52,812 nucleotides of DNA from JAEUSE01 sp964648985 (GTDB lineage: Bacteria; Patescibacteriota; Doudnabacteria; UBA920), in contig CAZYMS010000009.1 in assembly GCA_964648985.1 (NCBI GenBank), forward strand, positions 1-52,812, in the 5' to 3' direction. Both the position numbers and the translations under genes were made by a program. Shown here piece by piece: positions 24,428 through 34,000 of the stretch. The notes beneath the pieces are model-generated. The model searched no databases and was not told where the DNA came from. It saw only the letters and a list, made by a program, of their open reading frames with translations. Numbering within the stretch: position 1 is the first letter of the stretch; each line of letters starts with the position of its first letter.

Positions 24428-25975
24428 CTATCGCGCATATTCTACAATCCTGGTTTCGCGGATAACGACAACGCGAATTTCACCAGGGAATTTAAGCTCA
24501 TTTTCTAAGCGATTGGCAATTTCACGGGCAAGTTTTTGGGCTGCAAGGTCATCAATTCTCGTAGGAGTAATAAACACGCGAAGCTCGCGGCCACCTTGGA
24601 TAGCGTATGTCTTTTCTACGCCTTCATAACTATTGGCTATGTTCTCAAGGTCGGTTAGTCGCTTTACATAGTTTTCAAAACTATCCTTGCGTGCGCCTGG
24701 GCGGCCCCCGGAAATAGTGTCCGCGGCGTCTACTACGAGTGCTTCTATGGACAACGGACCTTCATGTTTGTGCGCATGTTCTGCTACATCGGTGTCGTGG
24801 TGATGAGATTCAATGGCTTCAATAACTTTATTATCGAGTCCGAACTTCTCAGCAATTTTACGTCCTATTTCTACGTGCGTACCTTCCATGTCCTGGTCTA
24901 AAGCCTTACCAATGTCATGAAGAAGTGCACCCTGTTTTACTATTTGCTGGTCAGCGCCAAGTTCTTCGGCCATAAGGGCTGCAAGCTTGGCCATTTCAAC
25001 ACTATGACGAAGCACATTTTGACCATAGCTGGTACGGAACATGAGCCTTCCAACCAAATGTACAAGCTTAGGCGGGAAATTAGTGATACCCAGCTCAAAG
25101 ACCGCTTCTTCACCGGCCTGCTTAATTTGCTCGTTTATTTCTGCTTTACTCTTTTCATATGCTTCTTCAATGCGCGCCGGATGGATGCGGCCATCGGATA
25201 CTAACTTCTCCAAAGTAAGTTTTGCTATATGACGACGTATAGAGTTAAAGCCGGAGAGCACTACTGTGTCCGGACTGTCATCTATGAGAATTTCTACACC
25301 CATCATTTGCTCAAAGGCACGAATGTTTCGCCCTTCTTTACCTATAATCCTACCTTTTAGTTCTTCGTTTGGAAGAGCCACCGTGGTAGTCGTGGTTTCA
25401 GCTGTCACGTCGCTTACGACGCGGTCTATAGCCTGAGCTATAATGCGGCGAGCCTCTTTGTCTGCATCTTCGCGGGCCGACATAAGTAGCTTACGATGAA
25501 GTTTCACCATTTCTTCCGAAATGCTTCGCTCAGCATTGTCCATAAGCACCCTGCCTGCTTCTTCACGGGTAAGTCCGGCGATTTTCTCTAACGTTGCGAG
25601 TTGCTTGGCTTTAGTCTCTTTCGTCTCTTCTAATATTTTTTGGATCTCTGCTTGGCGAGCTTCTAGTGTTTGTTTTGACTGGTCCAAGGAAAGCTCTTTA
25701 GTATTGAGCTCTTTTTCCCGACGATCTATGCGCTCTTCGAAACGAACAATTTGGGCTCTAAAATCACCTTCGGCCTTCTTGGCTTCGTCAGTAATTTCCA
25801 AGGCCTTACTTTTTGCTTCCAGGAGTAATTCACGCTCTTTATTTTTTGCTTCTTCCAAAATTTTCTCGGCCCGACTTTCAGCGCTACCCACTTTCTTAGT
25901 GGCAAGACTCTGCCTGAAAGCATAGCCGACCAAGAGACCTACAATGAGGCCGCCTAGTATATATAATAAAACCAT
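24428..25975 (-). CDS. rny: ribonuclease Y
   Basis: A 515-residue membrane-anchored endoribonuclease that starts mRNA decay. Order: N-terminal membrane segment (2-20), long charged coiled-coil (30-195), KH domain with IIGKEGRN (210-217), HD domain with HDIGKALD (353-360) and SHHHDTDVAEH. Length and order match the family. AAGGA precedes the ATG. Upstream lies a 400-nt divergent region shared with the peroxiredoxin gene. Confidence 0.96.
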   Translation of the reverse strand: MVLLYILGGLIVGLLVGYAFRQSLATKKVGSAESRAEKILEEAKNKERELLLEAKSKALEITDEAKKAEGDFRAQIVRFEERIDRREKELNTKELSLDQSKQTLEARQAEIQKILEETKETKAKQLATLEKIAGLTREEAGRVLMDNAERSISEEMVKLHRKLLMSAREDADKEARRIIAQAIDRVVSDVTAETTTTTVALPNEELKGRIIGKEGRNIRAFEQMMGVEILIDDSPDTVVLSGFNSIRRHIAKLTLEKLVSDGRIHPARIEEAYEKSKAEINEQIKQAGEEAVFELGITNFPPKLVHLVGRLMFRTSYGQNVLRHSVEMAKLAALMAEELGADQQIVKQGALLHDIGKALDQDMEGTHVEIGRKIAEKFGLDNKVIEAIESHHHDTDVAEHAHKHEGPLSIEALVVDAADTISGGRPGARKDSFENYVKRLTDLENIANSYEGVEKTYAIQGGRELRVFITPTRIDDLAAQKLAREIANRLENELKFPGEIRVVVIRETRIVEYAR

Positions 25976-26316
25976 ACCGTTCCTTACGATAGTTTGAACG
26001 GAGGTGTATGAAGCAAAGTACAGCTACTGCTTTCAGTACCTGTTAAAAGTTTATGCGTATGTGCCTAATGTTTGAGTAGTATCGCTTAAGCGAAGTATAT
26101 TTGGCTTATTTGTAACCAAATGTAAATTTGCTATAGAAAAAACTGGGTAAATCTGAGGTAAATGGAACATACTATAATACTCTGTTTTGCTGCTACACGC
26201 TCTCATGCAAACTAGAAAATAGTAATAATCTAACTACCCCCACTATACCACGCAGAGACTTGGAGGGTCAATTTGACGCTTTATCTTAAACAAGACGACT
26301 CCCAGGTAGAACGAGG

Positions 26317-26345
26317 TTGCACTGTTGCGCCCAGGACAGTATTAT
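26317..26345 (+). promoter_or_regulatory. sigma70-type promoter, peroxiredoxin gene
   Basis: TTGCAC (26317-26322) and TATTAT (26340-26345) are 17 nt apart, 35 nt before the ATG. Confidence 0.7.
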
Positions 26346-26380
26346 GAATATATACCTAATAATTTTTAGAAAGGAATACT

Positions 26381-26950
26381 ATGGAAACTACATGTGACTA
26401 CGGTTGCGATAGTGGCGATTTTGCTCCAAAAGTTGGCCAACTCGCACCAGTATTTGAGAACTTACAAAGCTATCACCAGGGCGAATACCACAAAGTATCT
26501 CTCTCTGACTATAAAGGTAAGTGGCTCGTGCTCTTTTTTTACCCTCGGGACTTTACCTTTATTTGCCCCACAGAAATTGAAGCCTTTGGAAAACTCTACG
26601 AGGAATTCAAAAAAGTAAATTGTGAAATACTTGGTGCAAGTACGGATAGTGAATATGTGCACAAGGCCTGGTATGAGACAGACGAACGGTTAAAGGGCGT
26701 TACCTACCCAATTGTTGCTGACACCACCCAAGAGCTGGCTGACATGTACGGCGTACTCGATATGGACGGCTCAGCACAACGTGGCACCTTTGTAATTGAC
26801 CCCGAAGGAACACTTAAATTCGCACTTGTTTCGGCAGATTCAGTGGGCAGAAACATAGAAGAAACTCTTCGTGTAGTGAAAGCACTGCAAACAGGTGAGA
26901 AGTGCCCAGCAAACTGGCATACTGGCGAGCAAACTTTAGGCAAAGCCTAA
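26381..26950 (+). CDS. 2-Cys peroxiredoxin (AhpC/Prx1 type)
   Basis: A 189-residue thiol peroxidase. The peroxidatic Cys62 lies in FFYPRDFTFICPTE and the resolving Cys175 in EKCPANW; the thioredoxin fold is complete. It reduces hydrogen peroxide and organic peroxides using an external thiol donor. An N-terminal extension with two further Cys (METTCDYGCDSGDF) is unusual. AAAGGAA precedes the ATG, and a good promoter lies upstream. The superoxide dismutase gene follows on the same strand after about 100 nt, so the two deal with successive steps of oxidant removal. Confidence 0.93.
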   Translation: METTCDYGCDSGDFAPKVGQLAPVFENLQSYHQGEYHKVSLSDYKGKWLVLFFYPRDFTFICPTEIEAFGKLYEEFKKVNCEILGASTDSEYVHKAWYETDERLKGVTYPIVADTTQELADMYGVLDMDGSAQRGTFVIDPEGTLKFALVSADSVGRNIEETLRVVKALQTGEKCPANWHTGEQTLGKA

Positions 26951-26954
26951 GCTC

Positions 26955-27049
26955 ATTGCCCAAAATTAAATAAAATTGTTCATAATTGCCCAAAATTTCC
27001 AGATTAAATTCTGGACAATTTTGGCATTTCTGGACAATTCTGGACAATT
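26955..27049. repeat. repeat-rich junction between peroxiredoxin and SOD genes
   Basis: TCTGGACAATT occurs three times (27010, 27029, 27039), ATTGCCCAAAATT twice, 30 nt apart (26955, 26985), and arms 26990-27003 and 27010-27024 form a 14-bp inverted repeat with one bulge. It could be a regulatory array, or one more junction palindrome. Confidence 0.65.
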
Positions 27050-27053
27050 ATTT

Positions 27054-27656
27054 ATGTTTCAAGCAAAAGAATTTAACAGCATCAACGGCGTAGAAGGCCT
27101 CTCTGAACGCCAGATGAAAGAGCACTACAAACTCTACGAAGGTTACATTAAAAAAGCCAACGAGATTCAAGAGTCACTTAAAGCGGTAGACCTCTCCAAA
27201 GCCAACGCAACGTACTCCGACCTTCGTGCTCTGAAGCTTGGTTACTCTTTTGCGGTAAACGCTATTAAGAGTCACGAGCTTTACTTTGGGAACTTATCTG
27301 GTAATGGCGCAGCCCCTACCGGAACTGTTGGCAAAATGATAGCAGACCAGTTCGGTTCATACGACAACTGGCTTGCGGACATGAAAGCAACCGGAATTGC
27401 TGCTCGTGGCTGGGTTTGGTTCGCGTTTGACTGGCAAAGTAAGTCAGTATTTAACTACCTAGGCGACGCGCACGATGCTTTTCCCATTTGGCATGCAACG
27501 CCACTTGTAGCACTCGACGTCTACGAGCACGCATACTTCATGGACTACGGCACTTCCCGCGCCGACTATATAGCCTCCTTCTTCAAAAACCTTAACTGGG
27601 AAGAGGTAGAAGCTACTGCGGTAAAGCTAGACATAAATACAGTAAAGAATAGCTAA
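27054..27656 (+). CDS. Fe/Mn superoxide dismutase
   Basis: A 200-residue enzyme with all four metal ligands: His24 (MKEHYKLYEGY), His74 (IKSHELYFGN), Asp155 and His159 (ALDVYEHAYF). It converts superoxide to peroxide, which the neighbouring peroxiredoxin can remove. Whether iron or manganese is used cannot be told safely. ATG 27054 begins MFQAKEF; an upstream open frame runs through the junction repeats and is not used. No clear Shine-Dalgarno. Confidence 0.93.
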   Translation: MFQAKEFNSINGVEGLSERQMKEHYKLYEGYIKKANEIQESLKAVDLSKANATYSDLRALKLGYSFAVNAIKSHELYFGNLSGNGAAPTGTVGKMIADQFGSYDNWLADMKATGIAARGWVWFAFDWQSKSVFNYLGDAHDAFPIWHATPLVALDVYEHAYFMDYGTSRADYIASFFKNLNWEEVEATAVKLDINTVKNS

Positions 27657-27670
27657 AATAATTACATAAA

Positions 27671-27710
27671 TTAATAAAACGCCCTTGCGTGAGCCTGGGC
27701 GTTTTATTAA
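27671..27710. terminator. bidirectional terminator
   Basis: A perfect 14-bp stem (TTAATAAAACGCCC with GGGCGTTTTATTAA, 12-nt loop) between the convergent SOD and 27722-28084 genes. Confidence 0.85.
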
Positions 27711-27721
27711 TAAGTACGTAG

Positions 27722-28084
27722 CTATTGGTTCTTAGATTTAACCCCTTTAAGCTTACGCGCTTGTTCAACTAAGCCAATTAAAGCATCAGGCGCATGCCCC
27801 CCAATTTCACCCCTACCAGATATGGCATCTCGAGTCATGCGTACCAACTCTACCATACACCTTGTAGCTTCGGGGCTTTTTGGCCCATAGGCAAGGGCTG
27901 TTTCTCTAACCTCATCTTGAATTATTTTTTGAATTTCCGGAGGCAACGCTCCAAATTCTGCCAATGTAGTACCAAATTCTGCTTTTACAGCTTCTGCTCC
28001 GCGAGGCATTTCTCCTTTGCCTTGCGAAGCAGCTAGGCTGCTACCCATACTGCGTTCGCCATCACGACCAAAATCTTTATACAT
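27722..28084 (-). CDS. hypothetical protein
   Basis: A 120-residue soluble, mainly helical protein with a Gly-rich start (MYKDFGRDGERSMG) and a helix EIQKIIQDEVRETALAYG. No family recognised. It is followed by the bidirectional terminator and preceded by the rplS terminator, so it is transcribed alone. No Shine-Dalgarno is visible; the gene call rests on codon-like composition and placement. Confidence 0.55.
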   Translation of the reverse strand: MYKDFGRDGERSMGSSLAASQGKGEMPRGAEAVKAEFGTTLAEFGALPPEIQKIIQDEVRETALAYGPKSPEATRCMVELVRMTRDAISGRGEIGGHAPDALIGLVEQARKLKGVKSKNQ

Positions 28085-28135
28085 AAGGTTTGAGTCTTAA
28101 TACTATTATTATACATTCCAAATATAAATAATAAA

Positions 28136-28152
28136 GCCCCGTAAAACGGGGC
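28136..28152 (-). terminator. rplS terminator
   Basis: GCCCCG and CGGGGC with a 5-nt loop, followed by TTTATTATTT on the minus strand, 6 nt past the rplS stop. Confidence 0.85.
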
Positions 28153-28157
28153 AATAA

Positions 28158-28529
28158 TTACGCAGACTTCTTTTCTTTTTTCACTGGTTTCTTCTCTTTG
28201 CGGGTACGAGGAGTGTTGTCCTGGCGGGCACGAACATAGTAGAGTTTTGCCTGGCGCACTACAGGCGACTTTACGACTTCAAGCTTTACAATGTTCGGGC
28301 TATGAAGCGGATATATACGCTCTACACCAACACCACTCGCAATCTTACGAACCATGAAGGTTGCATTTGCTCCATTGCCTCCCTTGCGAGCTATAACTAG
28401 GCCTTCAAAAATCTGTACACGTTCTTTGCTACCTTCGCGGATTTTCTGGTGAACTTTAACGGTATTACCTACGCGGAACACAGGAAGTTCTCGAATCTGC
28501 TTTTCTTCTAAATGCTTAACAATTGCCAT
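28158..28529 (-). CDS. rplS: 50S ribosomal protein L19
   Basis: A 123-residue ribosomal protein. Core motifs: VFRVGNTVKVHQKI, RVQIFEGLVIARKG, TFMVRKIASGVGVERIYPLHSPNI and KAKLYYVRA-like QAKLYYVRAR. A Lys-rich tail of about 15 residues extends the usual C terminus. ATG 28529 (MAIVKHL) is chosen. It is the last gene of the rearranged rpsP-khpA-trmD-rluD-rplS run. Confidence 0.97.
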   Translation of the reverse strand: MAIVKHLEEKQIRELPVFRVGNTVKVHQKIREGSKERVQIFEGLVIARKGGNGANATFMVRKIASGVGVERIYPLHSPNIVKLEVVKSPVVRQAKLYYVRARQDNTPRTRKEKKPVKKEKKSA

Positions 28530-28544
28530 AATAATTTCAAGTTC

Positions 28545-28672
28545 CAAATGTCAAATATCAAACATCAAATAAATTCCAAATTCAGAAATCACAAAAATTA
28601 AGTTTTGAAATTTAGAATTTGTGGTTTGGAATTTATTTGTAATTTGGTACTTGTGATTTGAGATTTAAGGTT
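28545..28672. repeat. junction palindrome, family B copy 2
   Basis: Imperfect inverted repeat with AATAAATTCCAAATTC on the left and GAATTTGTGGTTTGGAATT-type sequence on the right, filling the rluD-rplS junction. Confidence 0.75.
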
Positions 28673-28675
28673 GTT

Positions 28676-29626
28676 TCACAAATTATTAACCAAACCACTA
28701 CCCAACGATTTGAGTGCTTGCCGCAAGTCGTCTGCCAACTCCGATTCAGCTTCTATCCATGTACCATTTGGCAGCTGTACTTCTATGCGACGAGCATGTA
28801 AAAACTGACGAGAAAGGCCTGATAGCTTAGACTTTTTGCCACCGTACAGACTATCGCCCATAAGTGGATGACCAATGCTTTTCATATGAACACGAATCTG
28901 GTGTGTCCGACCTGTATGTAAGTTTACAGAAATTAGGGCCGTTTTGTCAACTAAAGCATGCTGGAGGTCCAATACCTCTAAAACGCGGTATTCGGTTAAG
29001 GAAGGCTTTGATTCGAGCATATCCATGGTGGTGTACTTACGAAAGTCAGACTTGCTCTTACCAATTGGCACGTCTATAGACCCATGGGGTTTTTCCGGCA
29101 CTCCTTGCACCAGAGCAATATATTCTTTTTTAATTTTCCGTTCGGCAAATGCGTCCTTCAAATACTCATACATTTCTGGTGTTTTTGCCACGAGCATTAC
29201 CCCACTCGTATCTTTATCCAGCCTATGCACTATACCCGGCCGATGGGCTTCACCCGCACCAGATATCTCTGGAAATTTGAGTAGTAATAAATCTGACAGT
29301 GAATCGCCCTTCACCCCCGCACCCGGATGCACCGAGAGCCCTGCTGGCTTGTCTATAATAAGCAACCCATGATTATCATATAAAGTTTTGATCTTCCACA
29401 CTGAAGGCTGTTTACTTGATTCGCCATTCACAATTCTTGATTCTGCGTTGTACTCAACACGGTCGCCCTTCCGTACCACAAACTTCGATTCTGCCTGTAA
29501 CTGACCGTTGACCCTTACCGATCCTGCTTCAATATCTTTTTGTATTTGAGAACGCGAAACCCCAGGTAATTGCCCTACCAAGAATTTATCCAACCGCGTT
29601 TTTAATTGTTCAACCGTAAAAACCAT
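28676..29626 (-). CDS. rluD: RluD-family 23S rRNA pseudouridine synthase
   Basis: A 316-residue enzyme. S4 domain at 8-55 (RLDKFLVGQLPGVSRSQIQ), catalytic domain with the HRLDKDTSG motif containing the catalytic Asp, and the later RTHQIRVHMKSIGHPLMGD. It makes pseudouridines in rRNA; the exact site is inferred from family only. Between the S4 and catalytic domains, residues 61-73 (about SRIVNGESSKQ) look like a repeat-derived insertion. It sits between trmD and rplS where most bacteria have no such gene. Confidence 0.92.
   Translation of the reverse strand: MVFTVEQLKTRLDKFLVGQLPGVSRSQIQKDIEAGSVRVNGQLQAESKFVVRKGDRVEYNAESRIVNGESSKQPSVWKIKTLYDNHGLLIIDKPAGLSVHPGAGVKGDSLSDLLLLKFPEISGAGEAHRPGIVHRLDKDTSGVMLVAKTPEMYEYLKDAFAERKIKKEYIALVQGVPEKPHGSIDVPIGKSKSDFRKYTTMDMLESKPSLTEYRVLEVLDLQHALVDKTALISVNLHTGRTHQIRVHMKSIGHPLMGDSLYGGKKSKLSGLSRQFLHARRIEVQLPNGTWIEAESELADDLRQALKSLGSGLVNNL
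29408..29446 (-). repeat. repeat-like insertion inside rluD
   Basis: The DNA holds GAATCAAGAATTGTGAATGG-type units similar to the palindrome at 41814-41887 (GAATTATGAATCATGAATC). It encodes 13 in-frame residues in the linker after the S4 domain. Confidence 0.4.
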
Positions 29627-29637
29627 ACAAGCATGTA

Positions 29638-29677
29638 ATCATATAAGCATTTAAATATGTTTAAATGCTTATATGAT
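29638..29677. repeat. perfect junction palindrome, family C copy 1
   Basis: Arms of 18 bp (ATCATATAAGCATTTAAA, 29638-29655, and its exact complement, 29660-29677) around a TATG loop fill the 51-nt trmD-rluD junction. Related right-arm sequence (GTTTAAATGTTTGCATG) occurs at 10888-10904 and 35726-35742. Confidence 0.85.
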
Positions 29678-30508
29678 TTATTGTTTAGATGACTCCAATA
29701 AATCGGGTCTTACTTTTTTCGTCTTTTTTAATGCTTCTTCTTCTCGCCACTTTGCAACATTTCCGTGGTGTCCTGTTAGCAATACTTTTGGTACCAACAA
29801 CTTCTGGACTTTCGACTTTTGACGTGATGACTTTCGACTCTCTACTTCCCACACCTCCGGTTTCGTATACTGCGGATATTCTAAAACGACAGGTCTGTGA
29901 CGGCCGTCACTTTCTTGTCGCAGATCAGAAAAAGATTCGCCAACAGCAGACTCGTCTTTACCGAGAACCCCTGGTATATTACGAAGCACTGCTTCAGCAA
30001 TTACCAGCGCGGGCAATTCACCACCCATGAGCACATAGTCGCCGATTGATATTTGTTCATCAACAAACTTGGTTATACGTTCGTCGTATCCCTCGTATCT
30101 TCCCGACACAAAAATAAGCTCACCATACTTGGCCAACCTCACCGCATCTTTCTGCGTAAACCGTTTTCCCGAAGGCGTCAACAGTATTACTCTTTGTTTA
30201 GAATTTGAGCTTTTAGATATTGAAGTTTGTTTGGTACTTGTTTTTTGTGATTTGATGCTTTTTGCTGCCACAATGGCCGCATACAAAACGTCCGGCTTTA
30301 ATACCATCCCCACCCCACCCCCATACGGCCTATCATCTACTGTTTGCCGTGCGTCCAGACCAAACTGCCGCAAGTTAACCGAACGCCACACCAGTAGCTT
30401 ATTTGCTATAGCGCGAGCAATAATGCCGAAAGTAGTATAGTGGTCGGTAAATTTAGGAAATAACGTGATAATGCTAATTGCTATAGATTTCTGCTTCTTC
30501 ATGAGCAT
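29678..30508 (-). CDS. trmD: tRNA (guanine-N1)-methyltransferase TrmD
   Basis: A 276-residue SPOUT enzyme that methylates G37 of tRNA. Motifs: ITLFPKF, DDRPYGGGVGMVLKP, SGRYEGYDERI, SIGDYVLMGGELPALV, and PKVLLTGHHGNVAKWR. Compared with family members it carries two low-complexity additions in surface loops: residues 84-105 (SIKSQKTSTKQTS and so on) and 221-237 (EVESRKSSRQKSKVQKLL). The start is ATG 30508 or 30502 (MKKQKS), with no Shine-Dalgarno; a longer upstream open frame overlaps the khpA terminator and is rejected. Confidence 0.95.
   Translation of the reverse strand: MLMKKQKSIAISIITLFPKFTDHYTTFGIIARAIANKLLVWRSVNLRQFGLDARQTVDDRPYGGGVGMVLKPDVLYAAIVAAKSIKSQKTSTKQTSISKSSNSKQRVILLTPSGKRFTQKDAVRLAKYGELIFVSGRYEGYDERITKFVDEQISIGDYVLMGGELPALVIAEAVLRNIPGVLGKDESAVGESFSDLRQESDGRHRPVVLEYPQYTKPEVWEVESRKSSRQKSKVQKLLVPKVLLTGHHGNVAKWREEEALKKTKKVRPDLLESSKQ
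29798..29848 (-). repeat. low-complexity insertion 2 inside trmD
   Basis: AGTCGAAAGTC-type units repeated, encoding about 17 Lys/Ser/Arg-rich residues between YTKPEVW and VPKVLL, where family members usually have a short loop. Confidence 0.4.
30194..30259 (-). repeat. low-complexity insertion 1 inside trmD
   Basis: ATCAAATCACAAAAAAC- and CAAATTCTAAAC-type units resemble one arm of the family B junction palindromes and encode about 22 Ser/Lys/Thr-rich residues, in frame. Confidence 0.45.
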
Positions 30509-30518
30509 AGTATAACAA

Positions 30519-30553
30519 AAAATCCGCTCCCGCAGTGTGCGGAAACGGATTTT
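30519..30553 (-). terminator. khpA terminator
   Basis: AAAATCCG/CGGATTTT outer and CGCA/TGCG inner stems, followed by further T residues on the minus strand, 11 nt past the khpA stop. Confidence 0.75.
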
Positions 30554-30563
30554 AAATTCAAAA

Positions 30564-30914
30564 CTAGATCTTGAAATCGTCCATGTCGTCAGCACTCGCT
30601 GGTGCTGGAGAGGACATACCGTGATCGGAATGATCACCACCGTGCATAGGGCCACGATGAGAACCTTCTGGTTCGTAGATTTTCAAGTTCACGCGAGCTT
30701 TGTGCTTAGCACCCACTACACGAAGAAGTGTGCGGATTGCTTTAGCGGTCTGGCCTTGGCGACCAATAACCTGACCCATGTCTTTTGGGTTAATGTGAAG
30801 AGTGATTAATACACCCATCTCATCTACCACGCGCTCGGTGCGTACATCGTCCGGGTTGTCGACCAACGCACGAACTACATACTCTACGAATGCTGCGTCT
30901 TGTTCTTCTGCCAT
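30564..30914 (-). CDS. khpA: KH-domain RNA-binding protein KhpA
   Basis: A 116-residue protein with one KH domain (about 3-80). The GxxG loop is IGRQGQ in DMGQVIGRQGQTAKAIRTLL. A His/Gly/Asp-rich tail (HRGPMHGGDHSDHGM) of about 35 residues extends the usual 75-80 residue protein. KhpA binds RNA broadly and is encoded between rpsP and rimM/trmD in many bacteria; here it keeps its place before trmD, but the rpsP side is split by the 1283-residue protein gene. Confidence 0.92.
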   Translation of the reverse strand: MAEEQDAAFVEYVVRALVDNPDDVRTERVVDEMGVLITLHINPKDMGQVIGRQGQTAKAIRTLLRVVGAKHKARVNLKIYEPEGSHRGPMHGGDHSDHGMSSPAPASADDMDDFKI

Positions 30915-31026
30915 ATCTGTTATAAAAGCTGCTATAAAACTGTTTCTAGCTTTCGACCTTTCATGACTTAAGCCAGCTCTACTTAGATTTTACAATTTGA
31001 TGTTTGAGCTGTCAACTTGGCCCACA

Positions 31027-34000
31027 TTAAATGCAGGTTACGATTACACTAACACTATCCACTAGATTACCAGATTCAGTAGTTAACCTGTGTGTATAGG
31101 TGCCAGCTGAAGCATACCACATGCTTGTGTTCTTAGACTGACCAGGATATACCACATACGATACCCCACCAGCACTAAAAGTTAAATTCACATTACCACT
31201 ATTGGTAGCGGTTATAGCACCCTGGCGAGCAATACAAGAGTAAGGGAAGGACTGTAAACGGCCAAGGACTATAGGTGAATCTGCAGTAATATTACCTGCA
31301 CCGCCACAATTTGCATCCGACACACCAGTTACACTCTTTGAACCAAGATACTGGCTACCAGCAGAAAGTGAATAGGTATACGTAGTACCTAAAGGAACTA
31401 TATCGGTGGTAGAACCAGAACCAGTAGTGTTGTAGTACCATCCCCCACTACGAGCGACACTATATTGCACGCCCGTCTGTCCAGACACAGATATGTTTAC
31501 AAGACCATTAGTTGAGTTACAAGGAACGGTACCACCACTCACAGAAATAGAACCGGTTGGAGCAACACAGTTATTACCTACTGTGAACGAAGCGGTGCCT
31601 AGTGTCTGACCATTGAACACCAGAGTTCCGGTATATGTACCTGGCTGACTGACTTGTAAAGCGCCGATATTACCAATCGTATACGCACCAGGGACCCCTG
31701 TAGCAAACAAGTTAATTGTTGTGAGCCCTGGGATACTCAGACTACCTGATCCACCAGTACCTCCATTTGAGACACTGCCATACACAGTCACCATAGCAGG
31801 TACCCCATTGCCAGGACACGTTGCACTTGGATTAGGGGTTCCAAAACTAATGCCCCCAACAGGCGTGGGAGTTGAACAGCTACCCACTACGAACTGTTTT
31901 GTGTCTAACGTCTGACCGTTGAAAGTTAAGGTAACGGTATAGGTACCAGGGGTGGAAATCTGAAGGGCGCCGAGCCCGCCGACCGTAACCGTATAGCTAC
32001 CTGGAACAGATGGATTAGCAACTAAGCTATAAGAAGGGAAACTTTGAGGGCCACTAATGGTTACTGAGCCTGAACCATTTGAACCACCGTTGGTTACAGA
32101 AACTCCTACACCAACAGTAGAATACACACCGACACCAGGGCAAATACTTGCAGGACTTGGAGTAGTAGTGCTAATAGTACCAGTTGGCTGCTGTGCAGGA
32201 CAGTTCTGAGAAACATTTACTAGGCGAGGTGTACCACCGCGGAGCTGACCGTTAAAGGTCATGGCTACAGAGTACACTCCGGTCACAGTTGCAGTGTACG
32301 AACTTGCTGCTGTATAACTACCCGGCTGCACTAATACAAAGCCTTTGGTAAATACAATTTGACCATCCTTGGAAACCGTTATCTCATCGGCTCCGGTCAG
32401 CTGATACCCACTCGGTATATTATTAGCAGTACCATTAAAACTTATTATTGCTGTATCATTTGTTGCAGCACAGACTGTGGTATCGATTGCCGTAAGAATG
32501 AAGTCATACGTCGGCGTGGTCGTAGTGCAGTTGTTACCCACAGTGAACGACTTAGTATCCAATGTTTGACCATTGAAGGTTAGGGTTATAGTGTAGGTAC
32601 CTGGGGTATAAATGTTTAACGCATTTGCACCACCTATAATTGCTGAATAGCTACCCGCAACAGCTGGATTTGCCACTAAGCTGTAAGGACCAAAGTTCTG
32701 AGGACCACTAATGGTTACTGAGCCTGAACCATTTGAACCACCGTTGGTTACAGATACTGAACCACCTACAGTAGAGAATACACCTGGGCCCGGACAAATA
32801 CTTGCAGGGCTTGGAGTAGTGAGGGTAATGTTACCGGCAGGATTAGATGTCCCACAGTTTCTATCATCACGATAAATAACACCGGAGTCACCAATTTTCT
32901 GGCCATTGCTATATAGTTCAAAACTAAGCGCCGCACCTATGTTTGGGTCTGGAATGAATTCCGAGGCTCTCACCGTCCATGATACTGGACTACCTGCTGA
33001 AACTCTTGTAGGACGAGTACCAGTATATCTTCCCTGCACTACCTTGGTTTCTATAGTTGCTTCGCCCTGCGTCATAGTTGCAGTCAAAGTAACTGAGGCA
33101 TTGGGTTGGCAATTAAAGAAAGTGAAGCCAGGAGCGATGTTACCAGCTGCAGGCGCAGGAGTTCCTGGGCAGTTAGCAGGAGGATTTATTCTCGCGGTTA
33201 TTGATTTGCTAGCAATTGTTTGGTTAGTAAAATAGTCTTTCAAAGTAATAGTAACAGTAGCCTGGCCGTTTGGAGTTGCGTTCAGGTTAATAAAGTTACC
33301 AGGACTTATAACTTGTGTCCATGTATTAGGAGCGTTGAGTCTTGTAGGGCCCTGAAAAGTTACCCCTGCACCGCTTGTCTCTACTTTACCACTACCGCGA
33401 GTCACAGCCACGGTGACCGTAGTCTGATTCGATGTCCCATTGCTGGTACAGAGGTATACATCTGTTGGACTTGCACTAACAGTACCCTGGGCATTTCCGC
33501 CAGTTACTGTGAGCGTTGCACTCGTTAAGTAACAAGTTCTACCTGCGTATACGAACCGCCCAGAGATAGTGGCGGATCCTGCAGTATTCCCTGCAGTAAT
33601 AGTAGTGCCATTTACTGTTGCTACGTTTTGATTGTTGCTTTCATAGGTAACTGCAACACCGGAAACCGATGAGCTTGCAGTTGTTGTATTGCCTACTACG
33701 ATATTATTACCAGACAAAATAACAGAACCAGTCAAACAGCCTTCGGGCGAAGGAGGTGTGCCGCCACCGCAAGAACCAGTGAAGGTTGCAAGAGTTCCAT
33801 ACGTTTCTATTTCGTTCCAAGCAGACCAAGAAGGAGAGCTAGTTGTGAGTACGCGGACATAGCGGACAGCGCCGGTAGAAAGAGAAACATCTTTCCACTG
33901 TTTACTCGCTAAGTTCTCGGTAAATGTTGTTGCAAGGCTAGTCGGCGTAGGACATGTGCCTGCATAAATTTGATGAGTAGCGTTACCAGTTGGAGTTTTT

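Noticed and set aside
26955..27049. CRISPR-like array of TCTGGACAATT
   Set aside because: The units are only 11 nt, with irregular spacing of 10 and 19 nt and no room for unique spacers.
31570..32820. Frameshift or intein in the giant surface protein gene
   Set aside because: The frame is open throughout, and the repeats explain the internal similarity; no intein splice motifs are seen.
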